A stretch of 64,000 nt of DNA from Planctomycetota bacterium (GTDB lineage: Bacteria; Planctomycetota; UBA8742; UBA2392), in NCBI GenBank assembly GCA_019636215.1, contig JAHBXZ010000013.1, forward strand, positions 1-64,000. Direction: 5' to 3'. The first letter of the stretch is position 1, and every line of letters begins with the position of its first letter. Of this stretch, positions 51,740-60,531 are shown piece after piece. The notes below the pieces were generated by a model that made no database searches, was not told where the DNA came from, and saw only the letters and a program-made list of their open reading frames with translations. A program made the translations under genes and the position numbers.

Positions 51740-53746
51740 TTACGGTTGGAAGAACAGCAGGTTCAGCACGCCGTCTTCATTGTGCGCGCTGTAAATCAAT
51801 ATCGCCTGGCCGTGCGCAAACGCCTGCAGCTCGCCGGGTTCAAACCCGATGTCGGGCAGCGCCACGGCCCACTTCCGCGTGGCGGGGTCATACACGTCAA
51901 TGCGGCGGCAGGTCTTCAGGCCCTCGCCCGTCTGGGCCGAACCGCCGATCAGGTACAGCTTGTCATTGAGCGGAATCAGCTTGGCCGAGATACGGCAATC
52001 TTCGGGCGACGGAACCTGTTCAACTTTGCCAGTGGCAAAGTCGAAGACCTCGCTTTGCTCGACTTCTTCAAAGCGGTCGGTCATGCCGCCAAATATGTAG
52101 TACTTGCCGTCCAGCGCCGCGCCAGCAAAGGCGCGACGGCCCTTCATCAGCCTGCCTTCCAGTGGCTTGAACTCCTTTCGCGCGGCCTCATCCTTGCCGC
52201 TGCGATCCCAGGCCCAGATCTTGTCTGACAGCGCGAACTGCTTCTTCTCCCCGCGGTCGGGGTCAAAATCCATGCCACCAAACAGGTAGACCTTGCCGTC
52301 GTGTACCGCATGACCGAACTGGGTCATCGGGCTGGGCAGCTTGGTGCCGATTGTTTCCCATGAATCGGTTTCAAAGTCGTACTTGAGAATCTCGGCCTGG
52401 CTGGTTGCCGCCTTGGCATTGGCGTCGGAATAGCCAAAGCCGCCCATGGCAAAGCCCTGGGGGTCTTCGAAACGGCCAGTGCCCACGGTGAACGTGAGGA
52501 ACGACTGGCGATTCATCGGCAGATCAGCCGCGCGAGTGACATGCAGAGAATTCAGGTTCACTCGCCAGCCTTCGTTCAGGAAGTTCTCAGGCTTAAACTG
52601 GTGCTCCTTGACGCTGTTGTTCCCGCCAAACGTGTAAAGGCTGCCGGCGTGGTGAAAGATGGCCTGCCGCACTTTGGCCGCGCCCTGCGCAGGCAGACTG
52701 ACTCTGGTCAGCACCGGCCCGGCCTGGCCTGGTTTGATCCATTCAATGCTGCGCAAGTGACCGCCGCTGGACGTGCCCGCGATGGCAGCAAACTCTTCAC
52801 CAACGCCAACCAGTCGATGGAACATCCGTGGATAAGCCAGAGTGGCTTCGCGCTTCCAGTCGCTTTCGCCCGGGGCGTGGCTGAACAAGACACCTTCGGC
52901 AGTTGTTGCGTATACGCGGCCTCTGAGTGGCCACGCGCTGGTACCGAATGCGCGGCCTGGCAATTCAGGGCCTTTACTCCACTCGTTGCTTCTTGTGTCA
53001 AGGATGTCGGTGGCGCCGGTGATGCGCCCTTCGGGTGTCATGCCACCAATGGCGTAAAGATGGTCGCCCACGGACGTCACGGCAATCGCCCGTCTCTCAA
53101 ATGGCTGCGCGACTGATTCCCACTTCGCGTCTTTGGCCTTGAGGTCGAGGACAGAGCCGTTGCTGTGAAAGGGTGTACTCTTGGTGCCTTCGCCATCGAG
53201 TTTCCATCCACCAAGTACGTACAGCTTGCCATGGTGAACCCAGGCGTCGTGGCTGCTGCGGGGTTCCGGCAGGGCCGGCAGGTCCGTCCAGGCACGGGTC
53301 AGCGGGTCAAATGCGGCAACGCCGGTCGTACTCTGCAGGTTGTCCTTTTCGCCGTCGGCGTTCAGCGCCGTCATTCCGCCAATCCGGATCAGGCGTGATC
53401 CGTCCGCAACCAGCGCAACGCTTTGCAGCGAGACGCCACCCGGAAGCTGTTCCCAGCAGGCGCGGTCTGCCAGCGACATGCGCCAGAATCCGGTTTGGAA
53501 ACTGTCGCGGTTGTAGTGGTGCGCGGCCGCAACGTGCCCGCCAATCACATACAGGTACCCACCATGGACTGTGGCTCCAAAGCTGGTGAATGCCGATGGC
53601 AGCAGGGACAGCCTGCGCTCAACCGGTACGACCGCTGGAGAGGCGTCTACAACCGGGCCGGGCTTCGGCTGATCCTGCGCCTGGGGCATGACGGTGATGG
53701 CAAGCGCGGCAGCAGCCAGGGCAAGGAATCGGGAAGCAGTTCGCAT
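51740..53746 (-). CDS. Secreted Kelch-repeat protein
   Basis: This 668-residue protein has signal peptide ASRFLALAAAALAITVMPQAQ without a lipobox, so it is released or periplasmic. Two propellers of Kelch-type repeats cover nearly the whole chain, with repeated GG after hydrophobic strands (GGYLYVIGGHVAAAHH, GKLYVLGGWKLDGEG, GKVYLFGGMDFDPDRG, GKYYIFGGMTDRFEE, DKLYLIGGSAQTGEG). The AGGAG ribosome site lies inside a 14-bp palindrome (53752-53765). It is on the same strand as the Kelch lipoprotein, but a terminator lies between them. Function is unknown; a sugar- or matrix-binding role is inferred from the fold only. Confidence 0.85.
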   Translation of the reverse strand: MRTASRFLALAAAALAITVMPQAQDQPKPGPVVDASPAVVPVERRLSLLPSAFTSFGATVHGGYLYVIGGHVAAAHHYNRDSFQTGFWRMSLADRACWEQLPGGVSLQSVALVADGSRLIRIGGMTALNADGEKDNLQSTTGVAAFDPLTRAWTDLPALPEPRSSHDAWVHHGKLYVLGGWKLDGEGTKSTPFHSNGSVLDLKAKDAKWESVAQPFERRAIAVTSVGDHLYAIGGMTPEGRITGATDILDTRSNEWSKGPELPGRAFGTSAWPLRGRVYATTAEGVLFSHAPGESDWKREATLAYPRMFHRLVGVGEEFAAIAGTSSGGHLRSIEWIKPGQAGPVLTRVSLPAQGAAKVRQAIFHHAGSLYTFGGNNSVKEHQFKPENFLNEGWRVNLNSLHVTRAADLPMNRQSFLTFTVGTGRFEDPQGFAMGGFGYSDANAKAATSQAEILKYDFETDSWETIGTKLPSPMTQFGHAVHDGKVYLFGGMDFDPDRGEKKQFALSDKIWAWDRSGKDEAARKEFKPLEGRLMKGRRAFAGAALDGKYYIFGGMTDRFEEVEQSEVFDFATGKVEQVPSPEDCRISAKLIPLNDKLYLIGGSAQTGEGLKTCRRIDVYDPATRKWAVALPDIGFEPGELQAFAHGQAILIYSAHNEDGVLNLLFFQP

Positions 53747-53843
53747 GGAGTCTCCTGTACAGGAGGAGAGTGATATCGAGACTAGTTCTCAATAGCAAAT
53801 TAAAAAACGCGCTGAACAGGCCATGCCGCAACGGCAGGCCCCG

Positions 53844-55148
53844 TCACGAAGCCTGGGGCAGGATGATGCTGGCGGCGCGGCGCGATGGGTCGAACATCTC
53901 CTGGATGCGCGCATTGACCTGTTCCGCCGTGACGCTGTCGGCAATCTGCGGGATCTCAAACAGCTCCACCTGCTGGCCCAGTGCGCCAAGGTACGCATAG
54001 GCCGTGCTTTCCGGGTCGTTGAACGCCCGCAGATAGCTGCCCAGGAACTTGCGGCGCTTGCGCTCAATCACGTCGGCGCTTACGCCCCGCGCACGGGCGT
54101 CGTCCAGCACGATCAGCAGCTCGCGCTGCAAGGCCACGGGGTCGCTGGTTTCGCCGCCGATTACGGCATAGCCAAAGCCCTTCTCGGCCTGGTAACCGGC
54201 GCCGAAGTCGCCGCCGATCAGGCCAGTGGCGTACAGCCGTTCGAAGGCCTCGCTTTCACGGCTGAGCAGCGCGTCCAGGGCAACGCTGCTGACCAGGTCC
54301 AGCCGCGCCAGCGCCTTGCCTTCCGGCGCGCCCGGGTCCTTGAAGCCCAGCAGCAGGCGCGGGCGTGAAACAAACATCCGGCGCTCGGCTTTTGGTGCCG
54401 TGACGCCGGCGGGCTCGGCCGGAAGTTCGCGGCTCAGGCGAGGTGCCGGGGTGTCGGGCGCGTGTTTGCCGGTGGCGGCTTCGGCCATGCGCAGCACGTC
54501 GGCGGGCTTCATGTCGCCGCAGATGATCAGTGTCATGTTGCTGGGGTGGTACCAGGCGGCGTGGCATTCCTGCAGTTGCTCGGGCCCGATGTCGCGCACC
54601 ATGGCCTCGGTGCCGGCGATGTCCACGCGCAGCGGGTGCTTCACGTACAGCGACTGCAACAGTTGCTGGTAGCTTTGCCAGTGCGGGTGATCCAGGTAGC
54701 TGTTGATCTCCTGGATGATGATGTCGCGTTCAATGTCCACCAGCTTGCGGTCAAAAAACGGCGTCAGTGCAAGCTCCATCAGTGTGTCGAGGTTTTCTTC
54801 AAAGTGCTGCACACACTCGAAGTAATAGGCCGTCTGGGTATGGCTGGTGTGGGCGTTGCAGTAGGCGCCGCGTTCGGAAAAGCGGTCCGTCAGGTCGCCG
54901 GACTTTTTCTTGAACAACTGGTGTTCCAGAAAGTGGGCGATGCCGCCGGGCACCTGGTGCTGCTTGCCGTTCTGCAGCCAGGTGGTGTTGATGCTGCCGA
55001 AATCGGCCACGGCATAGGCGATGCGCTTTTGAAACCCGGGCCGCGGCACAAAGATCAGTTTCATGCCGCAGGAAAGCAGGGTCTCGTGGCGCACTTCGTC
55101 CAGGCGCTTGGATTTGACGGCGATGAACCTTGGTTTGCGGGCAATCAT
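53844..55148 (-). CDS. M16-family zinc peptidase (YmfH-like)
   Basis: This 434-residue peptidase has the inverted zinc motif HFLEH at residues 72-76 and the downstream glutamate in IIIQEI (147), so it is a catalytically competent M16 subunit. The flanking sequence GGIAHFLEHQLFKKKSGDLTD, broken here at the motif, and YHPSNMTLIICGD fit the YmfH/insulinase branch. The usual inactive partner (YmfF-like) is not in the window. It lies 33 bp downstream of the SagB-type dehydrogenase and is probably in its operon. A -10-like TAGAAT lies about 33 bp before the ATG, with AGGAG 6 bp before it. No signal peptide, so it is probably cytosolic. Confidence 0.9.
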   Translation of the reverse strand: MIARKPRFIAVKSKRLDEVRHETLLSCGMKLIFVPRPGFQKRIAYAVADFGSINTTWLQNGKQHQVPGGIAHFLEHQLFKKKSGDLTDRFSERGAYCNAHTSHTQTAYYFECVQHFEENLDTLMELALTPFFDRKLVDIERDIIIQEINSYLDHPHWQSYQQLLQSLYVKHPLRVDIAGTEAMVRDIGPEQLQECHAAWYHPSNMTLIICGDMKPADVLRMAEAATGKHAPDTPAPRLSRELPAEPAGVTAPKAERRMFVSRPRLLLGFKDPGAPEGKALARLDLVSSVALDALLSRESEAFERLYATGLIGGDFGAGYQAEKGFGYAVIGGETSDPVALQRELLIVLDDARARGVSADVIERKRRKFLGSYLRAFNDPESTAYAYLGALGQQVELFEIPQIADSVTAEQVNARIQEMFDPSRRAASIILPQAS

Positions 55149-55181
55149 GAAAGCTCCTGCGATTGGCGACGCCGGCCCATT

Positions 55182-56705
55182 CTAGCCTCCCGGCCTGCCC
55201 AGGCAGGTAATGTACACGCACAGTTCCTTGGGCGGGATGCCCAGCAGTTCGTTGACCTCGTCGTCAAAGAAACCGCCGATGCCGCTGACGCCCAGCCCCA
55301 GGCGGATCGCTGCCACATTCATGCGCTCGCCGATGTGCCCTGCGTCCAGGTGCAGGTACCGGTAAGCCCGCGAGCCAAAGCGCCTGGTGGCGAGCTCAAG
55401 GTCGCTGGTATGAACAATCACCACCGATGCATCCCGGGCCAGTTCCTGCCCCAGGCACAGGTGGTAAATCTCGCGCCGCACTTCGGCCTCTTTGACCACC
55501 AGCAGTTCCATGAACCCCGGGGCAAAGTGGTACACGCCCGGCTTCACGCCCTCCAGCGCATTGACCACAACAAAGGTTTCCAGCAGCGATGGCGCAAACA
55601 GTCGCGGCTGGGCCTCGGGCGGCATGGTGATATCGGGCCGATAAGCAAAGGCCAGCAGGTCGGCAAGTTCGTGCAGCTTCAACGGCGCGCCGGACAGCAC
55701 CCTGGTGCTGCGGCGGCGCAGAATCGCGTTTTCCACCTGGTCCTGCAGGTCGGTGGTGCCGGGCTTCAGCTTGATGCCGGAAGCGAACTCGTACTTGGGG
55801 TTCACCGGGTAGTCAAAGCCGTCGCTGGCCACGGCCTCGGCCGGAAAGCCCGGCGGAATCGCACCGGCGGCGTGGATGGTACGGATGGCATCCTGGCCCG
55901 GGGCGGGTTCCTCGGCGGGGCTTGGGCGGGCGCTGGGCCCGGCCTTGATGCGCGCGAACTCGGCGGCCTCGTGCATCGGGAAAATCGCCAGCACGCCCTC
56001 TTTGTCGGCGGGAATCGCCAGCAGGTCAGCTACCTCTGCGTCGACAAAGCCGCCGATGGCCGTGGTACAAAGACCGATTTTCGGCGCGACGATGTCGAAG
56101 TTTCCCAGCACGTGCCCGGAATCCAGCAGGCACCGGCGGTAGGCGCGGTCGCCGTATCGCCAGGCGCTGCGCCAGAAGATCGCCGTGGCAATCAGGGCCA
56201 CCCTGCAATCGGCCAGTGCGGGGTCGCCAAAACAGGCGCCGCGCAGGCGCGCGAAAATCTCGTCGCCGGAAGGCGCCAGGCCCTTGGGGTAGACCTCAAC
56301 CAGGCTGTGGTCGCGCACATGGTAGTAGTAGATGCCGTCGGGCATGTCGGCGTGCCCGCGGACGGCCAGGTACAGGTCAGTCGGGTACAGTGCGCCCGCG
56401 CTGGGCGCGGCCCGGAAGAAGTGCTGCTGGTTGCCCGCAAACGCCACGCCCGTCACGCCGTTAGTCGCAAACAGCAGCATCGAGAGCCGCGGCAGGGCAA
56501 ACGGCCCGTCGGGGTCGTTCAGGGCCCGTTCCGGCACATATGTGTCGGGGTTGTTGTTGGGCAGGTAGGGACGCAGGTCGAACACCGGCGCGCCGCGATA
56601 CTCCTTGAACTGCTCGGGCGGGTGTTCCCAGTCAATGCTGTGGCCCTGCCCCAAAGTTGTGGGGCTGTACTTGGTCCGCTGGTGGTATTCAAAGGCTTCC
56701 GGCAT
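55182..56705 (-). CDS. SagB/ThcOx-type nitroreductase-fold dehydrogenase, tandem domain
   Basis: This 507-residue flavoenzyme has two nitroreductase-like halves. The N-terminal half has FRAAPSAGALYPTDLYLAV and GIYYYHVRDHSL, the C-terminal half RRSTRVLSGAPLKLHELADLLAFA and GVYHFAPG. Both halves end with YLHLDAGHIGERMNVAA- or LLDSGHVLGNFDIVAP-type motifs and GFFDDEVNELLGI or GFVDAEVADLLAI. This matches the SagB/ThcOx family, which oxidises azolines to azoles in thiazole/oxazole-modified peptides. No YcaO cyclodehydratase or precursor peptide is visible nearby, so another redox role is possible. A 6-bp hairpin (56706-56711 with 56716-56721) touches the start codon. Confidence 0.85.
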   Translation of the reverse strand: MPEAFEYHQRTKYSPTTLGQGHSIDWEHPPEQFKEYRGAPVFDLRPYLPNNNPDTYVPERALNDPDGPFALPRLSMLLFATNGVTGVAFAGNQQHFFRAAPSAGALYPTDLYLAVRGHADMPDGIYYYHVRDHSLVEVYPKGLAPSGDEIFARLRGACFGDPALADCRVALIATAIFWRSAWRYGDRAYRRCLLDSGHVLGNFDIVAPKIGLCTTAIGGFVDAEVADLLAIPADKEGVLAIFPMHEAAEFARIKAGPSARPSPAEEPAPGQDAIRTIHAAGAIPPGFPAEAVASDGFDYPVNPKYEFASGIKLKPGTTDLQDQVENAILRRRSTRVLSGAPLKLHELADLLAFAYRPDITMPPEAQPRLFAPSLLETFVVVNALEGVKPGVYHFAPGFMELLVVKEAEVRREIYHLCLGQELARDASVVIVHTSDLELATRRFGSRAYRYLHLDAGHIGERMNVAAIRLGLGVSGIGGFFDDEVNELLGIPPKELCVYITCLGRPGG

Positions 56706-56823
56706 GGGTCTTCATAGACCCGGAAAGCCCGCGTTTGGCAAGCCCCCGGCCGAATTTCGCGGGCGCGCCCCGTGTGGCCTGCTAGGCTAGGCCTGTCCCC
56801 GTATGTGCCCCGCGGATGCCGCC

Positions 56824-57618
56824 GTGAAACACCTGTTGTTTACCGCGCTGCTTGCACTTTCGGCCTGCGCCACCAACCAGCTGGATCTTTCGCCCCGCCC
56901 GGTTTCGGATAACCCGGATGACCTTGCGCCATCGGCCGCCTATGCGCACGGCATTGCCTTGCGCGACCAGAACGAACTTGCCAATGCCAGGCACTTTTTG
57001 CAGAGCGCGGCCGCCCGCGGGCATGCCGAGTCTCAGTTTGAACTGGGCCTGTGGGCGCTGACCGGGCGCGACGGGGTGGTGAATGACGCCGCGGCCTCGT
57101 ACTGGCTGCATCTGGCGGCCGAACGCGGCCAGGCAGACGCCCTGCGCTATGTGTGGCAACTGCACCTGTTCGGCCGGGGTGTTCCCAAGGACGAAGAGAT
57201 GGCGCTGCACTGGCTGCAGCGTGGGGCGCGGCGCGGCGACCCCGCACTGGCATACCGGCTGGGTGTGTGGCTGTTTGAGGGCACCACTGGCGAGCCCGAC
57301 CCTGTGGCCGCAGGCCCGTGGCTTGCCAAGGCGGCCGACGGCGGGGTGGCCGACGCCTGCTACTACCTGGGTGTACTGTTGCAGGAGGGCCAGGGAGTGC
57401 CGCAGGACGAATCGCTGGCTGCGGCGCGGTTTGAACAGGGCGCCCGTGCCGGCAGCGGAGCCTGCGCGCTGGCACTGGGGGATTGCTTTCGGGACGGCAA
57501 GGGCATGCCCCAGGATCGCAAGCAGGCTGCGCAATGGTACCGCGTGGCCGCAGCCTGGCCGGACAACCCTGAGATTGCCAAGGCCGCCCGGCAAAGGCTG
57601 GCGGCGCTGGACAACTAG
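56824..57618 (+). CDS. Sel1-repeat lipoprotein
   Basis: This protein of about 264 residues starts at GTG 56824, which gives a compact lipoprotein signal (KHLLFTALLALSAC, lipobox LSAC). An ATG at 56803 would add seven residues before it. The body is a chain of about six Sel1-like TPR repeats of 36 residues (LPMPARHFLQ-type start; GHAESQFELGLWAL, GQADALRYVWQLHLFGRGV, GDPALAYRLGVWLFEG, GVADACYYLGVLLQEGQGV, GSGACALALGDCFRDGKGM). Such proteins are envelope adaptors in signalling and assembly. A Cys-rich feature is not seen. The gene is followed after 89 bp by the MORN_2 gene. Confidence 0.87.
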   Translation: MKHLLFTALLALSACATNQLDLSPRPVSDNPDDLAPSAAYAHGIALRDQNELANARHFLQSAAARGHAESQFELGLWALTGRDGVVNDAAASYWLHLAAERGQADALRYVWQLHLFGRGVPKDEEMALHWLQRGARRGDPALAYRLGVWLFEGTTGEPDPVAAGPWLAKAADGGVADACYYLGVLLQEGQGVPQDESLAAARFEQGARAGSGACALALGDCFRDGKGMPQDRKQAAQWYRVAAAWPDNPEIAKAARQRLAALDN

Positions 57619-57652
57619 CCCGGGTGCAGCGGCGGATTTGCGGCACTGGTTG

Positions 57653-57682
57653 TTCACACTACGGCATTTCGGGGGATAGAAT
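57653..57682 (+). promoter_or_regulatory. Possible promoter of the MORN_2 gene
   Basis: TTCACA (57653-57658) and TAGAAT (57677-57682) are separated by 18 bp and lie 25 bp before the ATG at 57708. This rests on pattern only. Confidence 0.35.
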
Positions 57683-57707
57683 CCACGCTGGAACCCGGGG
57701 TGTGTCG

Positions 57708-59228
57708 ATGCGCACTGTTGCACTGGTATTGCTGTGCCTTGCAGCCGCCGCGCCCCTGTGCGCCCAGAAGCCGATCAAGGCCGAATGGCGGGAGATAAAG
57801 TACCCGTCGGGCAAGCTGAAAGAGAAGTTTGCCGTCCAGGTCGACAAGAACGGCCGGGAAACCCGCGTTGGCGACGCCTGGGAGTACTTTGAGAACGGCA
57901 ACAAGGCCGCCGAGGGCAAGTACCACAACGGCAAGAAAGAAGGCCGGTGGCGCTGGTACTTCGAGGCCGGTTCCCTGCGCGAAGAAGGCGTGCTGGCCCA
58001 GGATGTGCGCTGGAAGACCTGGACGACTTACTTTGCCAACGGCAAGAAGTCGATCGAGGGCGACTACGACGACGGCAAGCGCACCGGCAAGTGGACCTGG
58101 TGGTACAGCAACAACAAGAAGAAGGAAGATTGCTACTACAAGGACGGCAAGCGTGAAGGCCGCATCTTTCGCTGGTACGAAACAGGGCAGCGCTCATTAG
58201 AAGGCAAACACGTCGCCGACCAGCCCGACGGCCCATGGCAGTGGTGGCATCCCAACGGTGTGCTGTCACGCAGCGGCCGATACGACAAAGGCAAAAAGTA
58301 CGACAAGTGGGAGGCCTGGCACCCCAACGGCAAGCTGGCCGAGCAGCACGAGTACAAGGATCGTCCCACCAAGTGGACCTTCTGGTTTGACAACGGCAAC
58401 GTGCAGGCCGAGGGCGAGGGCGTGGGGGACGACCGCCTGGGACGCTGGACGTGGTATTACGTCAGCGGCACCAAGGAGTCGCAGGGCGAGTACGTTGCCG
58501 GCAAACGCACCGGGCAGTGGACGTACTTCCACGAAAACACCGTCAAGAAAGAAGAGGGCCCCTACGGCGAAGGCCGCCGCACCGGTCGCTGGACCGCGTG
58601 GCACGAAAACGGCGCCAAGGCCAGCGAGGGCGAGCTTGCCAGTGGCGAACGCCGCGGCCGCTGGAACACCTGGTACCCCAACGGCCAGAAGGAACTCGAG
58701 GCTACCTATGTGGGCGGCTATCCCGAGGACCAGTGGACCTGCTATTTCGCCAACGGCAAGAAATCCAGCGAGGGTCGCTGCCGCGATGGGCGGCGCCACG
58801 GGCGCTGGATCCAGTATCACGACAACGGTGGCAAGGCCGCTGAGGGCGACTTTGACAACGGCAACATGACAGGTACCTGGAGCACCTGGCACCGCAACGG
58901 TTCTTTGGAAAGTTTTGGCAAGTACGCCAAGGACGAACGCCAGGGCCTGTGGGAATTCTGGCATGACGGCGGCGCGAGGGCAAAAACTGCCGGGTACGCC
59001 GCGGGCCGCCTGGACGGCAAACTGCTGGTGTTCGATACCACCGGCCGCCTGAAGCTGGAGGCCGAGTATGCCTCGGGTTATCTTTCGGGCTGGATGCGCG
59101 AGTTTGCCGATGACGGCAAGCCCGTGTTCCAGGCGTACTTCAGGGATGGCGAGCCCGCCGAGGCGCCCAAGGAAGACCCGAAAGAAGATCCCAAGCCCGA
59201 GTCACCCAAAGAAGGCCAGGACAAGTAG
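57708..59228 (+). CDS. Secreted MORN_2 (YwqK-like) repeat protein
   Basis: This 506-residue exported protein has signal peptide RTVALVLLCLAAAAPLCAQ. The rest is about 18 tandem repeats of 23-24 residues with the pattern W..W..NG....EG.Y..GKR.G.W (for example WTWWYSNNKKKEDCYYKDGK, WTAWHENGAKASEGELASG). These are MORN_2 repeats of the kind named after YwqK, an antitoxin-like protein. The C-terminal 25 residues are Lys/Glu/Pro-rich. The repeats form an elongated beta-solenoid-like surface, here outside the cytoplasm. Start chosen at 57708 because the signal peptide begins there. Function unknown; no toxin gene is adjacent. Confidence 0.88.
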   Translation: MRTVALVLLCLAAAAPLCAQKPIKAEWREIKYPSGKLKEKFAVQVDKNGRETRVGDAWEYFENGNKAAEGKYHNGKKEGRWRWYFEAGSLREEGVLAQDVRWKTWTTYFANGKKSIEGDYDDGKRTGKWTWWYSNNKKKEDCYYKDGKREGRIFRWYETGQRSLEGKHVADQPDGPWQWWHPNGVLSRSGRYDKGKKYDKWEAWHPNGKLAEQHEYKDRPTKWTFWFDNGNVQAEGEGVGDDRLGRWTWYYVSGTKESQGEYVAGKRTGQWTYFHENTVKKEEGPYGEGRRTGRWTAWHENGAKASEGELASGERRGRWNTWYPNGQKELEATYVGGYPEDQWTCYFANGKKSSEGRCRDGRRHGRWIQYHDNGGKAAEGDFDNGNMTGTWSTWHRNGSLESFGKYAKDERQGLWEFWHDGGARAKTAGYAAGRLDGKLLVFDTTGRLKLEAEYASGYLSGWMREFADDGKPVFQAYFRDGEPAEAPKEDPKEDPKPESPKEGQDK

Positions 59229-59320
59229 CCTGCCCCGAACGCACACATCTTCAAGTTTCCTCAACATCGCGTTGCCCGCCTGCCGATGCCCCAAGGCGGC
59301 CGGTGCGCTGTGGGGGAATC

Positions 59321-60235
59321 ATGGTCGGTGGGCCTTGCCAGCTTCGTGTCGCCCTGACGGGCTATCTGGACTACCTGCGCCTTGAGTGCGGGCTGTCGGA
59401 AAACACGTTGCTGGCTTATCGCCGCGACCTTGACCAGTTGCTGGAGTTCCTGTTTGCGCGCGACCTGCTGGAGCCGCAACAGGTTCAACCCGATGACCTG
59501 ACGGCATTTCTGGCCGAACAACGCCGGGGCGGGCTGGATGACCGCACCGTTGCGCGGCGTGTCAGCGCGATCCGGATGTTCTTTCGTTACGTCAGCGTCG
59601 AGATCACCCGCGGTGTTGACCCGGCGCAATTCCTGACGCCCCCCAAGGTGGCCAGTTCGCTGCCCGACTACCTGACACCTGACCAGGTGAACGACCTGCT
59701 GGCCGCACCCAAGGGCACAGAGGCCCTGAGCCTGCGCGACCGCGCCATCCTGCACACCCTGTACGCCACCGGCGCGCGGGTCAGTGAAGTGTGCGGCCTT
59801 ACCATGACGCGCGTGAACCTGAGCGCGGGGTACCTGAACGTGCATGGCAAGGGCAGCAAGGAACGCATTGTGCCGATCGGGGCAACCGCCATCGCCGAGG
59901 TCCGCAGCTATCTGGAATCCGGCCGCCCGCTGCTGCTGAAGCGGCCCAGTGACATGGTGTACCTGTCAAAGTCCGGCCGTCGGCTCTCACGCACCCGCGT
60001 ATGGGAAGTGGTGAAGCACTACGCCGCCATGGCCGGCATCCGGCCCGAACTGGTGCACCCGCACACCTTCCGGCATTGTTTTGCCACGCACATGCTGGAA
60101 AACGGCGCCGACATCCGCAGTGTGCAGGAAATGCTGGGGCACGTCAGCATCAGCACCACGCAGATCTACACCCATGTGGATGACAAACGACTGCGCAGCG
60201 TGATGCTGAAGTTCCACCCGCGCGCGGCGGTCTAG
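59321..60235 (+). CDS. xerD: Tyrosine recombinase XerC/XerD
   Basis: This recombinase of about 304 residues resolves chromosome dimers at dif sites. An N-terminal SAM-like domain (LDYLRLECGLSENTLLAYRRDL) precedes the catalytic domain with the full active-site set: arginine in YATGARVSEV, lysine in GKGSKERIVPI, His-x-x-Arg in HPHTFRHCFATHML, histidine in MLGHVSISTTQ and tyrosine in IYTHVD. Length and motifs fit a housekeeping Xer rather than an integrase; no mobile-element genes surround it. XerC and XerD cannot be separated here. GGGGGA lies before the ATG at 59321. The stop overlaps the stop of the next gene on the other strand (CTAG, 60232-60235). Confidence 0.93.
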   Translation: MVGGPCQLRVALTGYLDYLRLECGLSENTLLAYRRDLDQLLEFLFARDLLEPQQVQPDDLTAFLAEQRRGGLDDRTVARRVSAIRMFFRYVSVEITRGVDPAQFLTPPKVASSLPDYLTPDQVNDLLAAPKGTEALSLRDRAILHTLYATGARVSEVCGLTMTRVNLSAGYLNVHGKGSKERIVPIGATAIAEVRSYLESGRPLLLKRPSDMVYLSKSGRRLSRTRVWEVVKHYAAMAGIRPELVHPHTFRHCFATHMLENGADIRSVQEMLGHVSISTTQIYTHVDDKRLRSVMLKFHPRAAV

Positions 60236-60504
60236 CCTTCATTCAGGCGGGCGACCCCCGCGATGTCGGCGGCGGGAATCTCAATGGCCTTGATGCGGGG
60301 CCAATGGCCCCACTTCTGCACGTTGGCAAGGAACTGTTCGTTGCTCTGGCCTTCCTGGCCTTCGTCGTGGCTGTCTGCATCCAGCAGCAGAGTTTCGTGC
60401 TCGTTGTGGTGGTCGCAGCGGCCCACATAAATGCGCGGCCCGTGCGTGCGCACCACGACAGTAATGCCGTGCAGGTCGCCCTTATCGCTGTGGAATGTGC
60501 CCAT
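60232..60504 (-). CDS. Small Sm-like-pattern protein, paralog A
   Basis: This 90-residue cytosolic protein of no recognised family is clearly related to the next gene: both have V.V.......YVGRC, then L..D.D, then GHWP.IK....IP..DI. The pattern (short helix, five-strand small barrel with D/N in the middle and a final IP..DI..V strand) resembles Sm/LSm or SH3-like barrels, which is inference from spacing only. It lies 27 bp after its paralog on the same strand, so the two are probably one operon. The start has AAGGG just upstream. Confidence 0.7.
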   Translation of the reverse strand: MGTFHSDKGDLHGITVVVRTHGPRIYVGRCDHHNEHETLLLDADSHDEGQEGQSNEQFLANVQKWGHWPRIKAIEIPAADIAGVARLNEG

Positions 60505-60531
60505 GGGTTGCCCTTGGTGCGTGAATGCGAA

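Noticed and set aside
54462..56717. 751-codon plus-strand frame over the M16 and SagB genes
   Set aside because: It overlaps two recognised enzymes on the other strand and shows no domain.
57708..59228. Toxin-antitoxin module based on YwqK similarity
   Set aside because: The protein has a signal peptide and no toxin-like gene is adjacent.
59321..60235. Integrase of a mobile element
   Set aside because: Length and motifs match housekeeping XerC/D, and no att repeats, tRNA junction or phage genes flank it.
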